DNA of 64,000 nt from Alphaproteobacteria bacterium (lineage in GTDB: Bacteria > Pseudomonadota > Alphaproteobacteria > Caulobacterales > Hyphomonadaceae), in NCBI GenBank assembly GCA_016125405.1, contig WGLW01000021.1, positions 83,870 to 147,869 of the forward strand, given 5' to 3'. Positions within the stretch are counted from its first letter, which is position 1, and each line of letters begins with the position of its first letter. Below are positions 57,434 through 64,000 of this stretch, piece by piece. Made by a program: the position numbers and the translations under genes. The notes under the pieces were generated by a model. That model made no database searches, was not told where the DNA came from, and worked only from the letters and a program-made list of their open reading frames with translations.

Positions 57434-57799
57434 ATGTTCGAGGTTTCCGTTTCCGGTTCGTTCGAGGCGAGCCACTACATCAATGCCGAGGGCGCATCCG
57501 ACGCCTACCGGAAGGTGCATGGCCATTCCTTCGTCGTGACGGCGAGCGTCGCGGGCCAGGGTCCGGGCAAGGACGGCTGGGTGCTGGACCTTGGCGAACT
57601 GGATGCGGCGCTGAAAGACACGCTGGCCCAGCTCGACCATTCGGTGCTGAACGACATTCCGGGTCTGGAACAACCCACCTTCGAGAACCTGCTGCTCTGG
57701 ATCGACGGCCAGCTGAAGGCCCGTGGTTATTCCGCCTCGCGCATCGAGATCGAGCGGCCCACCGTTCGCCAGCGCGCGGTCTATACGCCGGCCGGCTGA
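57434..57799 (+). CDS. 6-pyruvoyl-tetrahydropterin synthase/QueD-like protein without catalytic Cys
   Basis: 121 residues of T-fold. Zinc ligands are H14, H29 and H31 (EASHY, VHGHSF); the catalytic dyad D68-H69 (LDHSVLNDIPGLEQPT) and pterin-binding Glu107 are present. The catalytic cysteine, four residues before HGH in QueD and PTPS, is Tyr25 here. It may be a variant enzyme with another reaction on dihydroneopterin triphosphate, or inactive. No queC, queE or folE lies nearby to fix the pathway. Confidence 0.85.
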   Translation: MFEVSVSGSFEASHYINAEGASDAYRKVHGHSFVVTASVAGQGPGKDGWVLDLGELDAALKDTLAQLDHSVLNDIPGLEQPTFENLLLWIDGQLKARGYSASRIEIERPTVRQRAVYTPAG

Positions 57800-57877
57800 G
57801 GCCGCTGCACTTGCCACCGCAACCCCTCGCCCGCTTCACGCGTTTCACAAGACATGCGTGAGAGAGGAGTCGGTTTC

Positions 57878-58177
57878 ATGCCCACAGCGAGTGAGCGAGC
57901 AAAGAACAAGCGGGGATCCGGCCAGTTCGGCGGGTCGGAGCTGGCGAGCAATGAAACGCCGGTCAGTTCGACCAGCGGGGCGCCCCGGCGCAAGGCCCCA
58001 AAGGCCCGCGCGCATCCCGGCAAAACGGCCATCAAGCCTGCGCCGTCCCGTCCAGGCGATTATACGCAAGCCAACGGCCGCGACGATCCGAGCCTCAGCG
58101 AACACGACCACGAGCACCAGAAGCTGCGCAGCGAGGCCGAGCGCCGCCTGCACTACGACGGACAGGGCCAGGACTGA
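57878..58177 (+). CDS. Small basic, low-complexity protein
   Basis: 99 residues from the ATG at 57878, with GAGAGGAG upstream; an in-frame ATG lies 8 codons earlier. Rich in Lys, Arg, Ser and Pro, no hydrophobic segment, with an acidic/His tail (SEHDHEHQKLRSEAERRL). Probably disordered and possibly nucleic-acid binding; function unknown. It converges on the ABC-F gene. Confidence 0.55.
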   Translation: MPTASERAKNKRGSGQFGGSELASNETPVSSTSGAPRRKAPKARAHPGKTAIKPAPSRPGDYTQANGRDDPSLSEHDHEHQKLRSEAERRLHYDGQGQD

Positions 58178-58183
58178 TGCAGG

Positions 58184-60058
58184 CTAACCTTCGAGATCTT
58201 CACTGGCCTCGAGCCATTCGGCTTCGGCGGCGTCGAGCTTGGCCTGAAGCTGGGCGCGGCCCTTGAGCTTGGCTTCGGCGTCGCGCGCGTGGGCGAAGGC
58301 GTCCGGATCGGCAAGCTCGCGGTCGAGCAGCTCCAGCGCCGCGCGCGCTTCTTCCATCGCCTTCTCCGCCGTCTCGACGCGGAGCTTCTGCTTGTAGGAC
58401 GGCTTGGCGCCCGACTTTGCCTTCGCCGGCTCGGGCTTTGGCGGGTCCGCACGAGCGATTTCGGCGCGGCGGATTTCCGGCTGGCGATCGGCGGCGAGGA
58501 CCAGCGCCTTGTAGTCCGCGATGTCGCCGTCATAGGGCGCGGCCTTGCCATCCTTCACCAGCCACAGCCGGTCGGCGGTCGCCTCGGCCAGATAGGTGTC
58601 GTGGGTGATGAGCAGCAACGCGCCCTGATAATCGTTTAGCGCGTAGATCAGCGCCTCGCGGCTGTCGATGTCGAGGTGGCTGGTCGGCTCGTCGAGGATC
58701 AGGATGTGCGGCTTCGACCATGTGGTGAGGCCCATCAGCAGCCGCACTTTTTCTCCGCCCGAAAGCTTGTCGACTTTCGTCTCGACCTTCTCGGCGCCAA
58801 AGCCGAACTGCGCCGCGATGGCGCGCAGGCGCGACTGGTTGGCGTTGGGATCGAGGTCCTTGATGTGGTCCAGCACATTCTCGCCGGCGCGCAGTTCATC
58901 AAGCTGGTCCTGCGAGAAGTAACCGATGCGCAGCGCCTTGGCCGCGCGGCGGCCGCCGACCAGCAGCGGCAGCTTCTGTGCGATGGATTTCACCAGCGTC
59001 GTCTTGCCCTGCCCGTTGGCGCCGACGATGGCGATGCGGTCGTCCATGTCGAGACGCAGGCTGACATTGCGCAGCACGGGCTTGCCCTGGACGTAGCCCA
59101 TGTCGGCGCGTTCGAGGTCGAGGATGGGGGACGCCAGTTCGTCCGGCGGATCGCCGAACTTGAAGGGCGTGGTGCGCTCGGCCAGCGGGACGGAGATGTC
59201 CTGCATCTTCTCCAGCATCTTGACCCGGCTCTGCGCCTGACGCGCCTTCGACGCCTTGGCGCGGAAGCGGTCGACGAAGGCCTGAAGGTGGGCGCGCTGG
59301 GCGTCCTGTTTCGACTTCTGCGCTTCGAGCTGGGCGGCGCGCTCCGCCTTCTTCTTCAGATAGGTGTCGTAGCCGCCGGGGCTGACGACCAGCTTGGTCT
59401 GTTCGACGGCGAGGATGTGGGTGACCGAACGGTTGAGCAGGTCGCGGTCGTGGCTGACCACGACCACGGTGTGCGGGTACTTGCGCAGGTAGACTTCAAG
59501 CCACGCCGCGCCCTCAAGGTCGAGATAGTTGGTTGGCTCGTCGAGCAGCAGAAGATCGGGGCGCGAGAACAGGACGCCGCCCAGCGCCGCGCGCATCCGC
59601 CAGCCGCCGGAGAATTCGCGGACGGCGCGCGTGAGGTCAGCCTGCGTGAAGCCGAGGCCGACGAGGATTTCCGACGCCCTCGCCTCGCCCGACCAGGCGT
59701 CGATGTCGGCGAGGCGGGCGTGGACCTCGCCGATGCGCATCGGGTCTTCGGTGGTTTCCGCCTCGGCCATCAGTTCGGCGCGCTCGACATCGGCGGCCAG
59801 CACGACGTCGATCAGCAGGTCATCCGTCGCGGCGGCTTCCTGCGCCACATAGCCGAGCTTCGCGCCCTTGTTGATGCGGATCGAGCCGTCGCTCCTGTCG
59901 CTGGCGATCTCCTCGCGGATCAGGCGCAGCAGGGTGGACTTGCCCGTGCCGTTGCGGCCGATGAGGCCGACCTTCCAGCCGTCCGCAATCTGGGCCGAGG
60001 CCTGCTGGAACAGCGGCCGGCCTTCGATCCGGAAGGTCAGATCCTGAATTTGCAGCAT
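58184..60058 (-). CDS. ABC-F family ATPase (Uup/EttA-like)
   Basis: 624 residues with two ABC domains and no membrane segments. Walker A: GRNGTGKSTLLRLI near 36 and GANGQGKTTLVKSI near 345; signatures REFSGGWRMR and DKLSGGEKVR; Walker B LLLDEPTNYLDL and LILDEPTSHLDI. A linker of about 80 residues separates the domains and a C-terminal coiled coil (about 540-624) follows, as in Uup. ABC-F proteins act on the ribosome and relieve stalled translation; Uup-type members also affect transposon excision. Confidence 0.94.
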   Translation of the reverse strand: MLQIQDLTFRIEGRPLFQQASAQIADGWKVGLIGRNGTGKSTLLRLIREEIASDRSDGSIRINKGAKLGYVAQEAAATDDLLIDVVLAADVERAELMAEAETTEDPMRIGEVHARLADIDAWSGEARASEILVGLGFTQADLTRAVREFSGGWRMRAALGGVLFSRPDLLLLDEPTNYLDLEGAAWLEVYLRKYPHTVVVVSHDRDLLNRSVTHILAVEQTKLVVSPGGYDTYLKKKAERAAQLEAQKSKQDAQRAHLQAFVDRFRAKASKARQAQSRVKMLEKMQDISVPLAERTTPFKFGDPPDELASPILDLERADMGYVQGKPVLRNVSLRLDMDDRIAIVGANGQGKTTLVKSIAQKLPLLVGGRRAAKALRIGYFSQDQLDELRAGENVLDHIKDLDPNANQSRLRAIAAQFGFGAEKVETKVDKLSGGEKVRLLMGLTTWSKPHILILDEPTSHLDIDSREALIYALNDYQGALLLITHDTYLAEATADRLWLVKDGKAAPYDGDIADYKALVLAADRQPEIRRAEIARADPPKPEPAKAKSGAKPSYKQKLRVETAEKAMEEARAALELLDRELADPDAFAHARDAEAKLKGRAQLQAKLDAAEAEWLEASEDLEG

Positions 60059-60156
60059 GGAGGAAAAACCCGGGAGATATCGCCCGTCTGACGGGTCTTT
60101 TCGGGGCCCGTATTACGGATTGCGCCGCCGGGGTCAAATGGAGCCTCGAATCCGGC

Positions 60157-61482
60157 TCAGGCGCTGGCGGCCAGCGTGGCGGCCGCCTCACGGATACGGA
60201 CCTGCCGGCGAAGCAGAAGGATGATGCCGGCGGCGACAAGATAGGGGACCGGAAGCGCCAGAAGCCCCGCGTGGAAACTGCCGGTCAGGTCCTTCGACAG
60301 GCCCCAGGCATAGGGACTCACAAAGGAGCCGAACTGCCCGATGGCGTTGATCGCGGCGACGCTGACGGCCATGGCGCGCGGGTGCAGCAGGTCTCCCGGC
60401 ACCAGCCAGAACAGCACGGCGATGGCCCCGTTGCAGGCGACCGCGAAGGCGTAGGCGGCCATCACCACGATGCTGTTGGTGGTGAGCGCCATCACCGCGT
60501 AGGACAGACCCATCAGCACCAGCGGGATGGCGAGGTGGAAGTAGCGCTCCTTCGACCAGTCCGAGTGCCAGCCATTGAACAGCATGCCGATACCGGCAAG
60601 GACGCCCGCTCCCGCAATCAGGTAGCCGACATCGGTGATGCTGAGCCCGGTCGCCTGCTGCAGCAGGTCCGGCGCAGACAGCGTGAAGGCGTACCAGGAC
60701 CCGAGCACGAGAAAGTTGACCGCGCTGACCATCAACACCAGCGGGTTGAAGATGGCGCGGAGAATGCTGTGCGGCTTTTGCGGCCCCAGCAGCTCGGCGT
60801 CGGCGGCGAGGCGGCGGGTGATCCAGTCCTTCTCGGTGTCCGTGAGCCATTTCGCCGCCGCCGGGCTGTCGGGCAGGAGGAACAGGACCACGGCGCTCAT
60901 CAGCACGGCGGGCAGGCCTTCGACAAGGAACAGCCACTCCCAGCCGCGCAGGCCCAGCGTCCCGTCGAGACCCAGCAGCGCGCCGGCGATGACGCCCATC
61001 ACCACCTGGCTCACCGGCCAGGCGATGTAGAAGCGGCTGATGGCGCGCCCGCGATGGGCCGCCGGGAACCACTGTGTGAGATAGTAGATCACGCCCGGAA
61101 AGAAGCCGGCCTCGGCGACGCCAAGGAAGAAGCGAACCATATAGAACTGGATCGGCGTGCGCACGAACATCATGGCGACGGCGAGCGCGCCCCAGGTGAG
61201 CATGATGCGGGCGATCCAGCGCCGCGCTCCGAACCGCACGAGAAGCAGGTTGGAGGGAATTTCAAACAGCGCGTAGCCGAGGAAGAAAAGCCCGCCGCCA
61301 AGACCATAGACCGCCGCGCTGAAATTCAGGTCGACGTTCATCTGCACCGAGGCGAAACTGAGATTGACCCGGTCCATGTAGGCGATGCCGTAGCCGACGC
61401 CGATCATCGGCAGCAGGCGCCACGTCGCCTTGGAGAGCGCGCTGCGCTCGATCGCGCCGTCGTCCGGGCTGGCCGTCTCCAT
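60157..61482 (-). CDS. MFS transporter, ACS (anion:cation symporter) type
   Basis: 441 residues from the ATG at 61482, with GGAGA upstream; a TTG further upstream is a weaker start. Twelve hydrophobic segments. The first helix region MIGVGYGIAYMDRVNLSFA and the loop RFGARRWIARIMLTWG are hallmarks of the ACS family of sugar-acid and aromatic-acid importers; FLGVAEAGFFPGVIYYLTQWFP is the helix-4 motif. The substrate is probably a carboxylate but unknown. It lies upstream of the ABC-F gene on the same strand with about 100 bases between. Confidence 0.92.
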   Translation of the reverse strand: METASPDDGAIERSALSKATWRLLPMIGVGYGIAYMDRVNLSFASVQMNVDLNFSAAVYGLGGGLFFLGYALFEIPSNLLLVRFGARRWIARIMLTWGALAVAMMFVRTPIQFYMVRFFLGVAEAGFFPGVIYYLTQWFPAAHRGRAISRFYIAWPVSQVVMGVIAGALLGLDGTLGLRGWEWLFLVEGLPAVLMSAVVLFLLPDSPAAAKWLTDTEKDWITRRLAADAELLGPQKPHSILRAIFNPLVLMVSAVNFLVLGSWYAFTLSAPDLLQQATGLSITDVGYLIAGAGVLAGIGMLFNGWHSDWSKERYFHLAIPLVLMGLSYAVMALTTNSIVVMAAYAFAVACNGAIAVLFWLVPGDLLHPRAMAVSVAAINAIGQFGSFVSPYAWGLSKDLTGSFHAGLLALPVPYLVAAGIILLLRRQVRIREAAATLAASA

Positions 61483-61634
61483 GCGTTGTCTCCAGCCCTC
61501 TCTGGTCGCGGCCAATGCTAGCCGCGCGACCAGTATCCGTCGATCCGCGCGGTGGGGGATAACCAGAGCGGCTAGACACAGAAGACGCCGGGATTCCAGC
61601 TATTTTTGTGGTGTCCGGGGGTTTACTCGCCCGG

Positions 61635-61657
61635 GGGCGGGAGGGATTGTCCCGCCC
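61635..61657. promoter_or_regulatory. Hairpin in the leader of the APC permease gene
   Basis: The arms GGGCGGGA and TCCCGCCC (8 bp) enclose a 7-nt loop (GGGATTG), about 140 bases before the permease start in the gap between divergent transporter genes. It could be an RNA leader structure or only GC-rich self-complementarity. Confidence 0.3.
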
Positions 61658-61797
61658 GCGCCGAGGCTGGCGGCGCGTCCTGCTCGGACAAGACACGCGA
61701 TCCAGCCGGGGAAGGAATGCGCCCAACGCTGGACTTGCGCCTCTGCCGGCCGGCTTTCTCGCTTGCCGCGCGCCGCGCCTAGCTGCGGAAGCTGGAG

Positions 61798-63822
61798 ATG
61801 GCCTTTCGACAAAAGCCGGACGCCCCGGCCCCGCGCAAGAAGAAGCGGGACCCGATGGACTGGAAGACATGGCAGCACGCGGCGCTGGTCGCCGTGCTGG
61901 CATGGGCGGGCGTGGGCGCGGATGGACTGTCGTCCGCCAATTACGGCCCCGAGGAAGCCTTCAAGGCGATGGCGGGGCACGAGCCGCTGGTGCTGTGGCT
62001 GGCGCTGATCACCGCCGTGACGGTGATCGTGATCTCGATGGCCTATGTGCAGATCATCGCCCTCTTCCCTTCCGGCGGCGGCGGATACCAGGCGGCGACG
62101 CGGCTGGTGCATCCCTACGCCGGGTTGATCTCCGGCTCGGCGCTGGTGGTGGACTATTCGCTGACCATCGCGATTTCGGTCGCCGCCGCCGCCGACGCGC
62201 TGCTGAGTCTCGCGCCTCCGGACTGGGTCTGGCTGAAGCCATGGCTGCTGACGGCGGGCATCGCCATCCTGCTGGGGCTGAACCTGCGCGGCATCCGGGA
62301 ATCCATCATGATCCTGGCGCCGGTGTTCTTCGGTTTCCTGCTGACGCATGTGTTTCTCATCGGCGCCGGGCTGATCGCGCGGTCGACGCACCTGATCGAA
62401 GGCGTGGCGCGGGCCGAGCATGTGGCGGCGCGGGTGACGCACGATGGCGGGGCGTGGGCGCTGATCGCCATTCTCGGCGCCGCCTACGCGGCGGGCGCGG
62501 GCACCTACACTGGCATCGAGGCGCTGTCGAACAACGCCCACGCGCTGAAACCGCCGCGGGCGCAGACCGGCGCGCGGGCGATGGCGCTGATCGCGATTTC
62601 GCTGGCCGTGGTCGCCGGCGGCATCATGCTGCTCTACACCGTGTGGCTGCCGCAGATGGAGGCCGGCAAGACGCTGAACGCCGTGGTGTTCCAGGCGACG
62701 CTGGCCGAACTGTTTCCCGGCGCGCCGGCCTTCAACCACGTCATGATGATCGCAGCGATGTCGTTCGCGGCGGCGCTGCTGCTGGTGGCGGCGAATGCAG
62801 GATTTCTCGGCGGCCCGGCGGTGCTCGCCTCGATGGCGCTGGACAAGTGGGCGCCGCACGGCTTTGCGCACCTCTCCAGCCGGCTGGTGGCGCAGAACGG
62901 ACTGCTGGCGATGGGCGTCGCCGCCAGCCTCGTGCTGCTGGCGACCGGCGGACGGCTCGATGCGCTGGTGGTGCTCTACTCGATCAACGTGTTCCTGACC
63001 TTCAGCCTGTCGCTGACCGGGCTGGTGCGCCACAACCTGAAGCATCGCACCGGCAAGGGCTGGGCCGGGCGGATGGCGGTCTCGCTGCTGGCGCTGGTTA
63101 CGGCCGTGCTGATCCTGATCACGCTGTTCGTCGCGAAATTCTTCGAAGGCGCCTGGGTGGCGCTGGCGCTGACGGTGATGCTGGCCGGATGCGGCTACTG
63201 GGTGCGCGACCACTATCTCCGCTTCGACGCCGCGATGGACAAGACGTTCGAGGAGCTGCTGGTTCGGCCGGCGGAAAGCGGCGTGCAGACGCCGAAGCCC
63301 TCCGTGATGAAACGTCCGGTGGCCATCGTGACCGGATCGCATGGCGGCGCCGGCCTGCACGCCCTGATGCATGCGCAGCGCCTGTTCCGCGGCGGGTTCG
63401 ACAGCGTGGTGATCATTTCCGCCGGCGAGGTGGACGCCGAAGCCTATGGCGGGCACGAGGCGCTGGAGCGCCTGAAGCAGCATGTCGGCGAGCGCTGCGC
63501 CAAGATCGTGGCGTGGAGCCGCGACCATGGCATGCCAGCGAAAGTCTATACCGGCTTTTCAACCGACGCGGTGGAGACGCTGGAAGAGCTGTGCCTCAAG
63601 GCGCGGGAGGACCATCCCAACCTGGTGTTCGTGGCGACGCGGGCGATGACGCGGCCGCATGGCTGGGCCTCCACCCTGCTCCACGGCGGCACGGCGCTGT
63701 CGCTGCAACGGCGCCTGCACGCGCATGACGCGCCGCTGATCGTCCTGCCGATGCGCGTGGACCTTGGCCCTGACCGCCTGTTTCGCGCGCCGGAGCCAGC
63801 GATGGAGGATCGCTCCGGCTGA
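61798..63822 (+). CDS. APC-superfamily permease with long C-terminal cytoplasmic domain
   Basis: 674 residues. About 12 membrane segments in residues 25-470, beginning AALVAVLAWAGVGADGLSSANYGPEEAF (the unwound helix-1 region of APC permeases) and FPSGGGGYQAATRLVHPYAG. The C-terminal 180 residues are soluble (VAIVTGSHGGAGLHALMHAQRLF...VVIISAGEVDAEAYGG), resembling a universal-stress-like domain seen in some APC permeases. It may import an amino acid and sense a ligand inside. A GC hairpin follows its stop. Confidence 0.85.
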   Translation: MAFRQKPDAPAPRKKKRDPMDWKTWQHAALVAVLAWAGVGADGLSSANYGPEEAFKAMAGHEPLVLWLALITAVTVIVISMAYVQIIALFPSGGGGYQAATRLVHPYAGLISGSALVVDYSLTIAISVAAAADALLSLAPPDWVWLKPWLLTAGIAILLGLNLRGIRESIMILAPVFFGFLLTHVFLIGAGLIARSTHLIEGVARAEHVAARVTHDGGAWALIAILGAAYAAGAGTYTGIEALSNNAHALKPPRAQTGARAMALIAISLAVVAGGIMLLYTVWLPQMEAGKTLNAVVFQATLAELFPGAPAFNHVMMIAAMSFAAALLLVAANAGFLGGPAVLASMALDKWAPHGFAHLSSRLVAQNGLLAMGVAASLVLLATGGRLDALVVLYSINVFLTFSLSLTGLVRHNLKHRTGKGWAGRMAVSLLALVTAVLILITLFVAKFFEGAWVALALTVMLAGCGYWVRDHYLRFDAAMDKTFEELLVRPAESGVQTPKPSVMKRPVAIVTGSHGGAGLHALMHAQRLFRGGFDSVVIISAGEVDAEAYGGHEALERLKQHVGERCAKIVAWSRDHGMPAKVYTGFSTDAVETLEELCLKAREDHPNLVFVATRAMTRPHGWASTLLHGGTALSLQRRLHAHDAPLIVLPMRVDLGPDRLFRAPEPAMEDRSG

Positions 63823-63839
63823 CGCACAACCGCCGGCGC

Positions 63840-63862
63840 CCTCGCAAGCGGGGCTTGCGAGG
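63840..63862. terminator. Terminator-like hairpin after the APC permease
   Basis: The 10-bp perfect arms CCTCGCAAGC and GCTTGCGAGG with a GGG loop begin 17 bases after the permease stop. No clear T run on either strand. It could end transcription from both sides, as a possible minus-strand gene ends at 63867. Confidence 0.6.
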
Positions 63863-63866
63863 CGGA

Positions 63867-64000
63867 TCAGGCGGCTTCTTTGAGACCGATGGGGAGAGGC
63901 GGAGCGCGCGCGGCGAAGGCGGCGGGCTGCGCCGGGCGCGGCGCGAAGGCGATGATGGTTGCTGACGCTGGCGCGATGCTTGTGGCGCGTGTCGCGATCA
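63867..64000 (-). CDS. Possible 3' end of an unknown gene
   Basis: On the minus strand the frame is open from the right edge to a TGA at 63869-63867, reading an Ala/Pro-rich stretch that ends PLPIGLKEAA. It is too short and low in complexity to name. The position of its stop right beside the hairpin at 63840-63862 favours a real gene end. Confidence 0.35.
   Translation of the reverse strand, partial: IATRATSIAPASATIIAFAPRPAQPAAFAARAPPLPIGLKEAA

Noticed and set aside
60071..60100. Terminator between the MFS and ABC-F genes (CCCGTC-T-GACGGG followed by TCTTTT)
   Set aside because: The T run is on the plus strand, while both genes are transcribed on the minus strand; no plus-strand gene ends there.
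61600..63528. A long minus-strand open frame opposite the APC permease
   Set aside because: His/Gln/Arg-rich shadow; the permease has clear membrane segments and motifs on the plus strand.

Overview
The window is high-GC, densely packed chromosomal DNA from an alphaproteobacterium, most likely of the Caulobacterales/Hyphomonadaceae type. The main grounds are a fliQ-fliR-flhB-cckA block (CckA heads the CtrA cell-cycle phosphorelay), Tad-type TadE/TadG proteins, alaS beside recA, a TPP-riboswitch-controlled thiC and high-GC codon use. I saw no tRNA, rRNA, CRISPR array, IS element or prophage. Assignments rest on reading motifs by eye; no database search was run.

Layout. 1-16 kb: the tail of an unknown gene, an orphan RND adaptor, ferredoxin-NADP reductase, a Tat-signalled aminotransferase, acetyl-CoA synthetase, a cold-shock/DUF1294 membrane protein, a PAS-rich hybrid histidine kinase, the AMPylase SelO, a PcfJ-like unknown, an AsmA-like protein and a FATP-type acyl-CoA synthetase. 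16-26 kb: small exported, lipid-anchored and metabolic genes (Tic22-like, GNAT, DUF1697, an ETHE1-like/rhodanese fusion, a hotdog protein), then gamma-glutamyltransferase followed by a YfcC-type transporter. 26-31 kb: a membrane protein/winged-helix regulator pair behind a promoter covered by three 19-nt operator-like sites; a TPP riboswitch whose 3' strand carries the ribosome site of an undescribed membrane protein that overlaps thiC by ATGA; and a lower-GC gene with a PD-(D/E)XK-like C-terminus, probably acquired. 31-38 kb: mostly uncharacterised exported proteins, including one with three Cys-rich modules, plus SlyX, a cupin lipoprotein and several small genes. 38-48 kb: alaS, recA, GtrA, DUF4399, a decayed receiver fragment, cckA, flhB, fliR (apparently with a CTG start) and fliQ. 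48-58 kb: TadG with four internal repeats, two TadE-like proteins, a polytopic membrane protein, the DUF1501/DUF1800 pair and a QueD-like protein lacking the catalytic cysteine. 58-64 kb: an ABC-F ATPase, an MFS transporter, an APC permease and possibly the end of another gene.

I find no single large novel system. The best candidates for new biology are the riboswitch-bPH-like-thiC operon, the operator-covered regulator operon, the nuclease-like gene, the Cys-module secreted protein and the repeat-bearing TadG.
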